From positions 13,515 to 70,711 of the forward strand of contig PMTR01000168.1 of NCBI GenBank assembly GCA_003167255.1: a stretch of DNA of 57,197 bases, written 5' to 3'. Under the pieces are notes generated by a model that was not told the DNA's origin, did no database searches, and worked only from the letters and a program-made list of their open reading frames with translations. This DNA comes from Bryobacterales bacterium (GTDB taxonomy: Bacteria > Acidobacteriota > Terriglobia > Bryobacterales > Bryobacteraceae). Within the stretch, counting starts at the first letter, position 1. Every line of letters begins with the position of its first letter. The translations under genes and the position numbers were made by a program. Of the stretch, positions 1-9,550 are shown one piece after another.

Positions 1-606
1 GCGTGCCGCGTCGACACTCGTGTCGACGCCTCGCGGGCGGTGCGACACGACGGCAACTGCGAAGTTATTATTGCGTGAACCCTTAGGCCACGGGCGCGTC
101 TGCGCGCGGAAGAGAGAACTCGCCTGGCGCCGCGCTCGCGCAGATCCGGCGACCGTGGGCGGCGGCGCAGAGCACGAGCCGCGCCGCTCGGGCCCCAACT
201 TCGCGTGCACGGAGGTCTCGCGGGCACGCCGTGGCCGCCGGGCCGCACGCGCTTCCGACCCGACTTTCACGGCGCGCTCAGGAACGGAGCGCGCCGCCGG
301 CGCCGAGCGAGGAGAAGAAGAGGCGGCGCCGCGCAGTGCGATCTCGACGACGCTTCTGCCGTGTTAGGGCGCTTCACGAATCTATCGCCGCAGTGGGTGG
401 CTAGCAAGCTCAAGCTTCCCAGATCAGGACTTCTGGCCAGCGACGCCCAAATCTTTCTCCGAGTGGTGCGTGATACGACCGGAGCAGGCGCCAGACGCTC
501 AAATCAACGAGATGCCTACGATCCGCTCGGAATCGAACAAACACCTTTTGTCGTCTGCGTTCCGACCCACTTCGTTTTATCATCACTACTCAGGAGGTAC
601 GAACCA
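1..606. other. GC-rich stretch without a supported gene
   Basis: No convincing coding sequence lies before the ATP-grasp start at 607. The first 370 bases are extremely GC- and CpG-rich, and the open frames across them have Arg/Ala-rich, low-complexity translations typical of chance frames in GC-rich DNA. A 15-mer at 96-110 (GCGTCTGCGCGCGGA) recurs exactly at 34058-34072 in another GC-rich non-coding stretch. A hairpin lies at 8-29. The last 70 bases are AT-richer and probably hold the promoter of the ATP-grasp gene. Confidence 0.6.
8..29. repeat. REP-like hairpin
   Basis: Perfect palindrome with arms GCGTCGACAC and GTGTCGACGC. It has the same shape as the hairpin at 57133-57152, with paired base changes that keep the stem, which suggests a family of extragenic palindromes. 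The location is intergenic. Confidence 0.5.
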
Positions 607-1263
607 GTGCGCCTCGACATTCCAAGTCAAACTATGACAAAGAAACTGGAGCCCCTGCTCAAGGACGAGCCCGGCACCTTCAGTCACCACCCAACAGTCG
701 TCAGCGGACTCACCCAACTCCAACGCTTCAAACGAGCCAATATCGCCTGCCCCGATTTCACAACCAACCTCAACGAGGCAAACCAATGGGTACAAGCCGG
801 CCCTCTCGTATTTGGCCGAAACAGCAACCACGAAAAAGGTCTCGACATCGTCGCACCCAACTCTCCGGAATGGGCCAAGAAGGATTTCTGGACCAAAGTC
901 ATTCCCGTCGAACGCGAATATCGAATCCACATCTTCGACGGCCAGCTCATTCATCAGAGCCTGAAGGAGCTCAACCCAAACGCCAAGCCATCGAGGATCG
1001 ACGGTCTTCCAATCCGGAACACCTCTACCGGGTACAGCTACAATCACAACTTCAACCCGCCCCCTGCAGCCGTCGAACTCGCGAAACGCGCCGTCGCCGA
1101 ACTTGGCTATCTCTGGGGAGCAGTTGACATTCTCGAAGACAAAACCGGCGTTCCATATGTACTTGAGGTGAACAGCGCACCCGGCATGGGCGACCCTACC
1201 GCCAGCGCCTACGCCAACGCAATCAAGCACTACACCCAAAAGACCCGCGCCGGCACCCGCTAG
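607..1263 (+). CDS. ATP-grasp domain protein
   Basis: A 218-residue protein resembling the short ATP-grasp proteins found in phages and scattered bacteria, which ligate a carboxylate to an amine with ATP; the substrate is unknown. Visible motifs are FGRNSNHEKG, the charged strand VEREYRIHIFDGQ, and the C-terminal metal/ATP-binding segment GAVDILEDKTG followed by LEVNSAPGMGD, where Glu and Asn would bind Mg-ATP. The GTG start at 607 is chosen because AGGAGG sits nine bases upstream; the ATG at 634 is an alternative. The frame stays open further upstream, but the codons there look random. No operon partner is seen. The assignment to the superfamily is solid; the role is not known. Confidence 0.8.
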   Translation: MRLDIPSQTMTKKLEPLLKDEPGTFSHHPTVVSGLTQLQRFKRANIACPDFTTNLNEANQWVQAGPLVFGRNSNHEKGLDIVAPNSPEWAKKDFWTKVIPVEREYRIHIFDGQLIHQSLKELNPNAKPSRIDGLPIRNTSTGYSYNHNFNPPPAAVELAKRAVAELGYLWGAVDILEDKTGVPYVLEVNSAPGMGDPTASAYANAIKHYTQKTRAGTR

Positions 1264-1460
1264 CGCCGTAGCGCAAGGTTCCCAGCCCGGCTATAACCAG
1301 CGGGGCACGCAAATCGTCGTGCTTTCTTCATCGTCATCATCGCCTCGAAGGCACGCTTTGCCTCACCGCCACCAGCCGCAAGCGCATCGGCAACGGCGTT
1401 GGAGGAGTCAGCCGCCCGCCCGACAAGCCGTAGCTCGTGCCCCGACCTACCTCGCCCGCT

Positions 1461-3020
1461 TCAGGGTTTAATCGCCACCGGCACGTGGCTCTCCGGCGGC
1501 TTGTTCAGCTTCAACAGGTTGTCCGGTGTGAAAACCGCTGGACCGGGACTGCCGTCAGCGTTCCAAATTGCCCGCTCGGGAGCCCAGTAGAAAACGCCCG
1601 CCCCGTTGGGCCCTTTGCGCACGGTATTCACCATGTCGACCATGAATTGCAGTTGGCCTTCCGGCGTGGTCGGCCAGAGGAAATACCTGGACATGTCACG
1701 ACCGGCGCGACCACCAGGGGCCGCGGCAGGAGCTCCGGCCTGCGCACCGGCGACGGGCGCGGCGCCACCACCAGCCGCGGCGACCGCACCGCCTGCGCCG
1801 GCAGCCGGAACAGCACCGGCCGCCGCGGCTCCGGGAGCTGCAAGGGTGCCGCCGGCGCCGCGACGCCCGCCACCAGAGCTATAGCCGGTCTCGACAACTA
1901 TGAACTCCTTATTCTTGTACCGCCGGGCGCACTGGACCATGTTGTTCAACAGCTCTTCCGGGGTCGCGTGGCCATACTGCGGATAGCAACTCTGCGCGAT
2001 GATGTCGTACGGAACCTTGGCCGCTTCCACATGATCGAAGAACCACTGGGTTTTGTCCCAATGGCCACCCTGGTCGATATGGATGGCGATCTTTAGCGGG
2101 GACTTGCCCGCTGCCGCTTTCGCTCCCTTGACTCCCGCCTTCAACAGGCGCGTCAAATTACTCCACTGTTTGGCATCGTCATAGTCGGGAAACGGAGGGG
2201 CCTGCCCTGCTACGGGAAACTGAACCCGGGCGATGGGCCACGCGGCGCCATTGGTGATTTCGTTGCCGATCTGGATCATGTCGGGCATCGCCCCGGCGTC
2301 CTTCAGCGTTTTGACCACGTCGTAGGCGTGCCGTTCCCATTCCTTTTCCAGACCGTTAATGTCCTCTCCCTCCCACGCCATGGGAATATATTGCTTGCCA
2401 GGATCGGCCCACGTGTCGGAGAAGTGGACGCACAAAAGCAGCTTCGCGCCGAGGTCCTTGATGTGCTTGGACAACGCCACTCCGTTCACCAGTGGATTGT
2501 TGGGAGCACTCCTCACGGGAGGCACGAAGATGCGAACTCGAAAAGCATTCCAGCCATGGTTATGCAAGATGGTCAGTTCGTCGCTCGGCTTGCCGTCTTC
2601 CTGGTAAGTGAAAGGCGCCCTGCCGGCTCTGCCCGCCGCGCCACCGGCGCCGGCCGTTGCGATTCCCCCGGCAGCACCAATCGCGCCACCGGCAACAACC
2701 GGTGCGGGTCCCCGGGCAGCGACACCTGCGCCGCCGGCGCCGGCCGCCGCGGGTCCCACGACACCCCCACCCGCGCCACCGCCGCGAGCGCTCACAATAG
2801 GCGTGCCGGGTCCACTGCCGGCCGGAGCGCCGGAAGGAGTGGTCTCAATTCCGGTGATGTCCGCGCCTAATAGGAACTTACCAAGTTCGGACTTCGCCGG
2901 GGACTGCGCCGCCACGGGAAGAATGCCTACTACGAAAAGGGTGATCGCGGCGAACGCTGCTGCCAGGCAGGCCGCCTGAAACACCCTCGATTTTGACCTT
3001 TGACATGGATCGCTCAACAT
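1461..3020 (-). CDS. secreted arabinogalactan endo-beta-1,4-galactanase (GH53)
   Basis: Family GH53 enzymes cleave beta-1,4-galactan side chains of plant pectin. The 519-residue protein begins with a signal peptide (basic start, hydrophobic stretch at about 15-38, cut after VAAQ). The catalytic acid/base is probably Glu254 in IGNEITNG and the nucleophile Glu377 in VVETGY, with RVRIF and HFSDTWADPGKQ as further family signatures. Two Gly/Ala-rich low-complexity inserts interrupt the barrel, at about 62-136 and 383-440; ordinary GH53 enzymes lack them. The start at 3020 follows a GGGAGGAAAC ribosome site and gives a proper signal peptide; an upstream extension is possible but less likely. It stands alone, with another polysaccharide-related hydrolase, an esterase, on the same strand upstream. 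Confidence 0.88.
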   Translation of the reverse strand: MLSDPCQRSKSRVFQAACLAAAFAAITLFVVGILPVAAQSPAKSELGKFLLGADITGIETTPSGAPAGSGPGTPIVSARGGGAGGGVVGPAAAGAGGAGVAARGPAPVVAGGAIGAAGGIATAGAGGAAGRAGRAPFTYQEDGKPSDELTILHNHGWNAFRVRIFVPPVRSAPNNPLVNGVALSKHIKDLGAKLLLCVHFSDTWADPGKQYIPMAWEGEDINGLEKEWERHAYDVVKTLKDAGAMPDMIQIGNEITNGAAWPIARVQFPVAGQAPPFPDYDDAKQWSNLTRLLKAGVKGAKAAAGKSPLKIAIHIDQGGHWDKTQWFFDHVEAAKVPYDIIAQSCYPQYGHATPEELLNNMVQCARRYKNKEFIVVETGYSSGGGRRGAGGTLAAPGAAAAGAVPAAGAGGAVAAAGGGAAPVAGAQAGAPAAAPGGRAGRDMSRYFLWPTTPEGQLQFMVDMVNTVRKGPNGAGVFYWAPERAIWNADGSPGPAVFTPDNLLKLNKPPESHVPVAIKP

Positions 3021-3441
3021 CGTTTCCTCCCTCGAAATAACGCCGCAAATGGTCTCTGAGGACGGCAGTGAATGCGCATTCCATGCCTCGACGGGCACCG
3101 AAGGAAGCCGAGTTTCGCCCGACCCGCTCATCTGCCGTTCGCAGATTAGCATGCTTACCACCTGTCCAATAGATCAGGTCGAGATACGGCGTTGGAGGAG
3201 ATGAGCATCCGACCAGGGTAGACTGCCGAAAACCTCAATACTGCCGCGGCGTCTTCCAGAAAGGGAATTCTTGAGCGCATGCTGGAGCCACAAACCGACC
3301 TAGGGTTGTAGCGTAGCCGTTTCTGCACAAAGCTCCTTCGCCAAGGCAATGCAATCTGACACATTGGTTTGCACCTCCCTGTCGATTTGATCGCCTGCGC
3401 CTGTCCCGCTTTCGTTCTAACGCCTTGTCGCATGGCGCCGG
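3021..3441. other. intergenic stretch
   Basis: About 420 bases between the galactanase start and the esterase stop. Only one short minus-strand frame (3155-3433) is open, and it has no recognisable motif, signal peptide or ribosome site. It presumably contains the promoter of the galactanase gene and the terminator of the esterase gene; I cannot place either with confidence. Confidence 0.5.
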
Positions 3442-5097
3442 TTACCGCGTCGCCATCGCCGCCTCCAGCGCGAGATACCGGTTGCGGTCCCCTTCAGGTT
3501 CGGCTTGGGACTTCACGTCGATGCGCATACGCTGGTAATTGTTGTCGGCGCGGTAGGCCGGCCAGCTCGGCAGGCCGGGGCCGTTCGGACTGCCAGTCTT
3601 GATGAAATTCACGAAGTAGGCCTGCATCGTTTTGGATACTTCGTAGTCGGCGGGCTCCCAGGTGTAGCGCTTATCAAGATCCAGGTTGCCCATGGCATAT
3701 TGGATCTCGGCGGAATGCGCCGCGCCGCGTGGGGGCGGGGGTTGGTGGGTGCCGGGCCCAGAGGGCGCCCCGCTGCCCGCATTGTCGCCCCTGCCGGCCG
3801 CGGGTGCAGCCGGCGCGGGTTGGCCAGGCATGCCGAGATAAGCCGGACGAGGACGGGCGTACAGGTAGCGGTATACTGGTTTGCCGCCGGTCTTCATCTG
3901 GAGTTCCGTCCACTTCCATGTGCCGTACGAGATGAAGCGGGCGCTGGCCAAGTGCGCGGCGGCTTCGTAAACCTCATCGGTGGTGTTAGCGGCGTAGGCC
4001 TTCAGCACCGCATCGGCCTTCTCACCGTAGAACCTCCTGATGGCGTTGGCGAGGGTTTCCGGCGTAGGGTCGCCGGCGGCCAGAACGGAGCGCGCCGACT
4101 GCTCCTCGGTGTTCGACCCCGCCAGCAGAGGGACCTTGGCCTGCTCGCCCGCTTCGAAGAGCGCCGTCAGGGACTTCGAAAGGAAATAGCCGTCCATGGC
4201 TGTGCTGAAGCGGACGCCCTGGGCTTTGGCGGTGGCATCCTGAATCTGCTCCGCGGTCATCGCGCGAAGGGCGGCAAGCGTGTTCACGCCGGCGGCGGCA
4301 GCGAATTTGACGCCGTTCTGTTCGGCCTCGGCAAGAGGCTGCGGCGGCAGGCTGGCAATTGCGGCGCCGCTCTCGCCGATGGCGCCGGCGATCAGGTTCC
4401 TGGAAAGCGGCGAAGCCATGAGCGCGCTGACGGAGATCGAGCCGGCCGATTCGCCGGCGATGGTGACGCGCTTGGGGTTGCCGCCGAAGGCCGCAATGTT
4501 CCTCTGCACCCACTCGAGGGCGGCCACCTGGTCCAATAGACCGTAGTTGCCGGCGGCGTGGCGCGGGGACTCCCTCGTCAGGTCGGGATGGACGAAGAAG
4601 CCGAAGATGTTGGTGCGGTAGTTGACGGAGACCGCGACCATGCCCTGGCGGGCCATGTTCTCGCCGTCGTAGCGCGGCTCCGAGCCATCGCCGTTCTCGA
4701 AGCCGCCGCCGAAGATGTAAACCAGAACTGGCAGTCCTTCATGACCCGATTTGGCGGGGGTCCAGACGTTGAGGTAGAGGCAGTCCTCGCTCATGCCGTC
4801 GCTGCGGAACCAGTAGTCGGCGCCGGGTGAGGTGCGCTGCATGCACCGGGGGCCGAACTTGTCGGCGTTGCGGGTGCCGGTCCAGTTCGTGACGGGCTGC
4901 GGCTCCCGCCAACGCAGGTCGCCGACGGGCGGCTGGGCGAACGGGATGCCCTTGAAGGTGCGCACGCCGTCTTTGGGCGCGGCGGTGGATTCGAGAATGC
5001 CGTTCGCGGTCTTAACGCGGTTGGCAGCGAAGGCCGGCAATACCGCGGCGGTGCAGATAACGATGGCGGGGAAGAGAAAGCGCATAAGAGGCCTCAT
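3442..5097 (-). CDS. secreted type-B carboxylesterase
   Basis: Alpha/beta-hydrolase of the carboxylesterase type B family, 551 residues, which hydrolyses ester bonds of small or polymer-linked substrates. A signal peptide covers about residues 1-25 (cut near AFAAN). The nucleophile is Ser217 in AGESAGS, and the oxyanion-hole loop is YIFGGGFENG near 128. Cysteines in GPRCMQ and SEDCLYLN match the conserved disulfide of the family. The catalytic His is probably the one in GAAHSAEI near the C terminus. Just before it is a Gly/Ala/Pro-rich insert (from about PGQPAPAAP to PPPPRG) that is not part of the usual fold. The next ATG, four codons in, is an alternative start. Polysaccharide ester removal would fit the neighbouring galactanase, but this is inference. 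Confidence 0.87.
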   Translation of the reverse strand: MRPLMRFLFPAIVICTAAVLPAFAANRVKTANGILESTAAPKDGVRTFKGIPFAQPPVGDLRWREPQPVTNWTGTRNADKFGPRCMQRTSPGADYWFRSDGMSEDCLYLNVWTPAKSGHEGLPVLVYIFGGGFENGDGSEPRYDGENMARQGMVAVSVNYRTNIFGFFVHPDLTRESPRHAAGNYGLLDQVAALEWVQRNIAAFGGNPKRVTIAGESAGSISVSALMASPLSRNLIAGAIGESGAAIASLPPQPLAEAEQNGVKFAAAAGVNTLAALRAMTAEQIQDATAKAQGVRFSTAMDGYFLSKSLTALFEAGEQAKVPLLAGSNTEEQSARSVLAAGDPTPETLANAIRRFYGEKADAVLKAYAANTTDEVYEAAAHLASARFISYGTWKWTELQMKTGGKPVYRYLYARPRPAYLGMPGQPAPAAPAAGRGDNAGSGAPSGPGTHQPPPPRGAAHSAEIQYAMGNLDLDKRYTWEPADYEVSKTMQAYFVNFIKTGSPNGPGLPSWPAYRADNNYQRMRIDVKSQAEPEGDRNRYLALEAAMATR

Positions 5098-5351
5098 CTG
5101 AGATTTCCGTTTTGGAAACCCAACAATTGAGTGTCGCCGATTGTGTATCCGGGGTCAACGCAAGTGGAGTTGGCTTCTTGGGAGTGCATCGCGCCGCGAT
5201 CGGGTCGCCGACAAGCTGGCGGATGGCGCAAGCGCTTGGGAAAGCTCTGCATGAATCGTCGACGCTGCGGAAACCGGCCCCAAACGGCGTTCGCGTCATC
5301 GCAATCGGCGGGTCCCCCCATACTGAACCCGCGGCATAGGAGGCCGCTAGT

Positions 5352-5639
5352 ATGGCGCGCAGGCAGAAGATAGCGAAACGGCCCAAGCCTAAAACGGTGC
5401 TCCGGCTTCCCGACCTGGAACAATCGAAAAACGCGGTATTGAATTCGCTCCCGGCGGCGAGTTCCCAGGAATCGTACGGTCACGCGATCGAGGAGTTCAT
5501 CGGCTGGTACTACTCTGAGCCTCGCCTTGCATTCAACCGAACGGTGGTTCTGCGATACCGCTTCTCTCTGGAGCAGAGAAACCTCGCACCCGACAGAGCT
5601 ATACCTTGGCTGCAAGCGGCGGCTGAAGAATGCGGTTAA
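5352..5639 (+). pseudogene. tyrosine recombinase, N-terminal fragment
   Basis: Residues from about VLRLPDLEQSKNAVLNSL to SLEQRNLAP match the SAM-like core-binding domain of XerC/D-type integrases, including the helix reading SYGHAIEEFIGWYYSEPRL. A good AGGAGG ribosome site precedes the ATG. The frame then runs into a short unrelated tail and stops after 95 residues, so the whole catalytic domain (R..HxxR..Y) is missing. A C-terminal integrase fragment lies 38 kb away at 43201-43390. Directly downstream is copy 1 of the dispersed start cassette. It is a decayed mobile-element gene. Confidence 0.75.
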
Positions 5640-5724
5640 CGACAAAATCGGTCTTGAGCCGGGCGAATCGTGAGCCGTACCCGCCACGCTGGCCGACTTG
5701 CGTGTCATCGATCGCGTGGAGAAC

Positions 5725-5782
5725 AAGGATGGCGGCGGGTGTATACTCAACAGGGCCCGGGAGTCCAAAATGGAAATTTCGG
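5725..5782 (+). repeat. dispersed start cassette, copy 1
   Basis: Contains AAGGATGGCGGCGGG, TATACT at 5742-5747, GGGAG at 5759-5763 and TCCAAAATGGAAATTTCGG with its ATG at 5770, 22 bases after the TATACT box. It lies about 105 bases upstream of the porin start at 5889. The frame from its ATG stays open to 6042 and overlaps the porin gene in another frame, so here the cassette more likely supplies transcription than the start codon. Confidence 0.75.
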
Positions 5783-5888
5783 CTCAACAGTCATGGAACC
5801 TGCTTCTTACCCCGATCACTTTATCGGCCAAAACCGTGAAGTTCCTCAGCGGCTATGGGCGCGGTGCTGTTCGGTCAATAGGGGGGCC

Positions 5889-7247
5889 ATGCAGTGGAGC
5901 CGGATTTCCTCAATCGCCGCGGTCCTCACCGTCACCTTGGCGCCCGCACTCGCCGCCTCGATGCTGGCGGATGACGCGTCCTCTTCTGCCGACGGCAGCC
6001 CGCCACCGGCCTCTAAGTGGTTTGCCGACTGGTCTCCGGTAGGAAAACTGCCGGCCTGGTTGCAACTGGGCGGAGAGATTCGTGGCCGCCTCGAGAGCAC
6101 CTCCGGGACTTCACTCACTAACAACGCTCCCGACACCTACTATCTGAACCGCCTGCGCGTCCACCTCGGCATCAAGCCCACTTCCTGGCTCCGCTTCTAC
6201 GCCGAAACCCAGGACGCGCGCGTAGAGGCCTACAACCCGCCGGTCGCGCCGAGCACCATTTACAACCCGTTGGACCTGCGCCAGGCGTTTGTCGAAGTGA
6301 GCACCCACGGCCCCCTGAATTTCGATCTGCGCGCCGGGCGCCAGGAACTGCTGTTTGGCGGCCAGCGCCTGATCGGTCCGGCCGATTGGGGCATGTCACG
6401 GACCTTCGACGCCTTGGATCTCGGGGTGACTCGTGGTAACGCGAAGGTGGATCTGCTCGCCGGCTCCGTTGTTCTGATCGACCCCACGCGAATCGACCGC
6501 CACAAGCCCGGCGAGCATTTCTATGGCGCCTATGGCTCTCTGAAAAACCTCCCCGCCGGCATCAACCTGGAGCCTTACCTTCTCTTCAAGCAGACGCTGC
6601 TCATCAAGAGCGAAACCGGCGTTCTCGGAGATGCCCTGGTGGTCAGTCCCGGCGCGCGCGTATTCGGCAAAGCGCCCGGGCGTCTGGATTACGTCGCCGA
6701 GGTGGTGGTGCAGCGCGGCTCTTATTCCTCCGACCGCATCCAGGCACTGGGCCAAAGCTATGTGCTCGGCTGGACGATCACCGACAAGACGTGGAAGCCG
6801 CGCGTCAGCGCCGAGTACAGCTACGCCTCCGGCGATCCCACCACCAAAGACGGCCTGCGCGGCACCTTCGACCAGTTCTACCCCAGCAACCACAGCTATT
6901 ACGGAATGATCGACCAGTTCGGCTGGAAGAACCTCAAGAACTGGCGCGCCGGAATCGACCTCCAGATCACCAAAAGACTGAAGCTGCTGAGCGATGTCAA
7001 CGACTTCTCTCTCGCCACCGTGCAGGATTCGCTTTACAACTCCAGCGGCAGCTCCGCGGTGCTGAACCGCAATACCACCAGTTCCCACATCGGCTGGGAA
7101 ACCAACACCGTCGCGCTCTACCAGTGGTCCAAGGTCTGGAAATTCGGCGCCGGCTACGGCCACCTGTTCGCCGGCCAGTATCTGGAACAATCCAAGGTCA
7201 CCTTCGGCTACACGTATCCGTACCTGTTCTTTACCGGTAGTTTCTGA
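5889..7247 (+). CDS. alginate-export-type outer-membrane porin
   Basis: A 452-residue beta-barrel protein of the alginate-export (AlgE-like) family, expected in the outer membrane and passing an acidic glycan or other solute. The signal peptide is MQWSRISSIAAVLTVTLAPA, cut near ALAAS. Diagnostic segments are NRLRVHLGIKPTSWLRFYAE, LRQAFVEV, RAGRQELLFGGQRLIG (a strongly conserved family hairpin) and the C-terminal strand ending in TYPYLFFTGSF with a terminal Phe. The ATG at 5889 is chosen because it opens the signal peptide; upstream codons are intergenic or repeat sequence. The gene stands alone downstream of an integrase remnant and cassette copy 1, which may provide its promoter. Substrate is unknown. 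Confidence 0.85.
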   Translation: MQWSRISSIAAVLTVTLAPALAASMLADDASSSADGSPPPASKWFADWSPVGKLPAWLQLGGEIRGRLESTSGTSLTNNAPDTYYLNRLRVHLGIKPTSWLRFYAETQDARVEAYNPPVAPSTIYNPLDLRQAFVEVSTHGPLNFDLRAGRQELLFGGQRLIGPADWGMSRTFDALDLGVTRGNAKVDLLAGSVVLIDPTRIDRHKPGEHFYGAYGSLKNLPAGINLEPYLLFKQTLLIKSETGVLGDALVVSPGARVFGKAPGRLDYVAEVVVQRGSYSSDRIQALGQSYVLGWTITDKTWKPRVSAEYSYASGDPTTKDGLRGTFDQFYPSNHSYYGMIDQFGWKNLKNWRAGIDLQITKRLKLLSDVNDFSLATVQDSLYNSSGSSAVLNRNTTSSHIGWETNTVALYQWSKVWKFGAGYGHLFAGQYLEQSKVTFGYTYPYLFFTGSF

Positions 7248-7251
7248 CTCG

Positions 7252-7395
7252 CGGAGCTACTTTTTCCGAACTTCCAACTCCACCGGCCGCGCTACGGAGC
7301 TCACTTCCGGATCGTAGTGTTTATGAGGCTCCGCAGCCGGAGCTTCACCGTGACGGTGTCGCCGGCGGGAATGGAATCGAAATATCCCGTGCGTG
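7252..7395 (-). pseudogene. possible decayed 3' end of an unknown gene
   Basis: On the minus strand two frames read like pieces of one protein tail: a strand-like SIPAGDTVTVKLRLRS, then, after a frameshift, EVSSVARPVELEVRKK and a stop. No complete gene is present. This is a tentative remnant; a chance pattern cannot be excluded. Confidence 0.22.
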
Positions 7396-7417
7396 TGATA
7401 GATTAATTATCACGCGC
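7391..7417. promoter_or_regulatory. palindrome before the methyltransferase gene
   Basis: GTGATA and TATCAC flank GATTAAT, in an otherwise GC-rich region, with the outer bases nearly paired too. It ends four bases before the ATG of the methyltransferase gene. This is an operator-like site or a hairpin that could mask the start; no ribosome site is obvious there. Confidence 0.45.
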
Positions 7418-7420
7418 AAA

Positions 7421-8467
7421 ATGGGTGCACCTGTCACCGCGAAAGGGATCGACGGCCTTCATGCCGACGGTCGGGACAGCCGACTGCCCAACGACAGGCG
7501 GCTGGAAAGTAGTCCCAGCCGGCCAAGGGCGGCTGTATGGATGCGGCCTGCCTTGCGACGCATCATCCGCAAGATGCTGGTTCCGCACCTTCGCGTCGGA
7601 TCGGCCGTGTTGGAAGTCGGCGCCGGAAGCGGCGAGTTATCCATACTCATAGGAGATGCGCTGCCGCCGGGAACTCACTGGATGAGCACCGATCGACATT
7701 CGATGCGTCCGGGCCAAACTGTGGCGACGTTGCCCGGTCTTCCGGAGATTTCGGACGGGGTGGTGGATGTCGTGGCTGAACTTTCCGTCGCTGATGCGAT
7801 TGTATGGCCTGTCCTGGTCGATTCCTTCGCAGGCATGTGGCGCGTACTCAAGAGTGGCGGGACGCTCGTCCGCATCTTGGACCTCAGGGAGGAGTCTGGT
7901 ATCCTCGGTCCCGATGCCGCGCAGCGAGGATACATCCCGCTCCTGTACACGGACGACTGCGAGGGCGGCCAGGAATTTTCCAGGCGATTGGTATTCATTC
8001 ACCGTGATCGTCTACGGGCGCAGCTCCCGGCTCTTCGACAGGGAAGCCTTTCTTCCACACAGGTGGACAAGATCGAGTCCTGGCTCGACGTTCCGGAGGG
8101 AGTGCTGAGCGATGAGGGCCCGCCTTGGCAGAGAAATCGTTTGCTCGCGGAGCTTCGACAATTGCAAATCCTGGCAGCGGAAATAGACCTGGCGGCATAC
8201 GCACAGAATCGGCTGGCGGAGGCGCTGGTTGAAGCCAACCGTATGCGAGGTTCCGGCTTTGAAATCGGGTATTGCGGTCCTGTTATAGAACAGACGATGG
8301 TGAAAAGGGACACGCTAGCCGGTCTTCCCAAAAGAACGGCTGCCGTCGTTTCGCGTTATGGGCTCATCAGGCTATGGGAAAACGATCCCTTTGGCCCCCA
8401 CAACAATAAATACGTCCGCATACGCTCCACCGCGATTGTACTGGTAGCCCACAAGCACGCAGCCTGA
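7421..8467 (+). CDS. SAM-dependent methyltransferase
   Basis: A 348-residue protein with a class I methyltransferase fold. Motif I is LEVGAGSGELS at about residues 64-74, followed by an acidic strand end near WMSTDRH and a post-I region with the MWRVLKSGGTLVRI signature at about 135-150. The C-terminal half has no motif I can name. Substrate unknown. It lies alone between the porin and the convergent aldolase gene. The ATG at 7421 lacks a clear ribosome site and follows a palindrome directly, so start and regulation are uncertain. Confidence 0.75.
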   Translation: MGAPVTAKGIDGLHADGRDSRLPNDRRLESSPSRPRAAVWMRPALRRIIRKMLVPHLRVGSAVLEVGAGSGELSILIGDALPPGTHWMSTDRHSMRPGQTVATLPGLPEISDGVVDVVAELSVADAIVWPVLVDSFAGMWRVLKSGGTLVRILDLREESGILGPDAAQRGYIPLLYTDDCEGGQEFSRRLVFIHRDRLRAQLPALRQGSLSSTQVDKIESWLDVPEGVLSDEGPPWQRNRLLAELRQLQILAAEIDLAAYAQNRLAEALVEANRMRGSGFEIGYCGPVIEQTMVKRDTLAGLPKRTAAVVSRYGLIRLWENDPFGPHNNKYVRIRSTAIVLVAHKHAA

Positions 8468-8509
8468 CGCGCCGCGACGGCTGAGATTCCGGCGGCCCGC
8501 TAATGGACG

Positions 8510-9550
8510 CTACTTTCGCTCTCCGCCACGGCTCGCAGACAGCTTTTTCGCGAGATCCAGGGTGACGTCGACGATCATATCTTCCTGACCACCGACCATT
8601 CGCCGCCGCCCAAGTTCCACCAGGATGTCTCTTGTGTCCACGCCGTACCGGGCGGATGCAGACTCCGCGTGGCGCAGAAAGCTCGAGTACACGCCAGCAT
8701 ACCCCAGCGAAAGGGTTTCGCGATCCACTCTCACCGGCCGATCCTGGATGGGCCGGATCAGGTCCTCCGCTGCGTCCATCAACCTGAACAAATTGCAGCC
8801 ATGTTCGAGTCCGAGGCGGTTCAGCACCGCAATCAGCACCTCCAGCGGAGCGTTTCCGGCTCCGGCGCCCATTCCGGCAAGCGATCCATCGACGCGCGTC
8901 GCACCGTTTTCGATCGCGACAATCGTGTTGGCAATACCCAGACCCAGGTTGTGATGTGCGTGCATGCCTTTCTGCGTTGCCGGGTCGAGCACCTCATTAA
9001 AGGCGCGGAATCGCTCCGCCACTTCGTGCATCAGCAAAGCACCCGCGGAATCGACGACGTAAACGCAATGAGCGCCGTAGGATTCCATCAGTTTCGCCTG
9101 GCGGGCCAGTTCCGCCGGGGGCGTCATGTGAGACATCATCAGGAACGTGGCCACATCCATGTCCAAGGCGCGGGCGTGCTCGATGTGCTGTTTCGCAATG
9201 TCGGCCTCGGTGGAATGGGTTGCTATGCGCACGCTGCGCGCTCCTGCCTGGTACGCGCTATGAAGGTCCTCAACCGTTCCTATTCCGGGTATCAGCAGGG
9301 CGGTCACTTTCGCGCGTTTAACGTTTTCGGCGACTGCTGCAATCCACTCGAAGTCCGTGTGAGCGCCGAAACCGTAATTGAAGCTCGAACCCGCGATGCC
9401 GTCGCCGTGGCTGATCTCGATGGCGTCGACACCCGCCTCATCGAGCGCTTTGGCGATTTGAACCACCTGGCTAATCGAGTACTGATGCCGTATCGCATGC
9501 ATCCCATCACGAAGGGTAACGTCCTGGATGTAGAGGCGGGACCCGCTCAT
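8510..9550 (-). CDS. mhpE: 4-hydroxy-2-oxovalerate aldolase
   Basis: Class II pyruvate aldolase (DmpG/BphI/MhpE family) that splits 4-hydroxy-2-oxovalerate into pyruvate and acetaldehyde, the penultimate step of aromatic meta-cleavage pathways. At 346 residues it has full family length. The N-terminal motif [14 protein letters not shown] carries the metal-binding Asp and catalytic Arg; [16 protein letters not shown] carries the metal-binding histidines; [17 protein letters not shown] is the conserved barrel strand. Its ATGA start overlaps the stop of the acetaldehyde dehydrogenase gene by four bases, so the two are translationally coupled. The family channels acetaldehyde directly to that partner. 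No ring-cleavage dioxygenase or hydratase is visible nearby, so the upstream pathway is unknown. Confidence 0.92.
   Translation of the reverse strand: MSGSRLYIQDVTLRDGMHAIRHQYSISQVVQIAKALDEAGVDAIEISHGDGIAGSSFNYGFGAHTDFEWIAAVAENVKRAKVTALLIPGIGTVEDLHSAYQAGARSVRIATHSTEADIAKQHIEHARALDMDVATFLMMSHMTPPAELARQAKLMESYGAHCVYVVDSAGALLMHEVAERFRAFNEVLDPATQKGMHAHHNLGLGIANTIVAIENGATRVDGSLAGMGAGAGNAPLEVLIAVLNRLGLEHGCNLFRLMDAAEDLIRPIQDRPVRVDRETLSLGYAGVYSSFLRHAESASARYGVDTRDILVELGRRRMVGGQEDMIVDVTLDLAKKLSASRGGERK

Noticed and set aside
3155-3433. 92-codon minus-strand ORF between galactanase and esterase
   Set aside because: No ribosome site, signal or family motif; composition like non-coding DNA.
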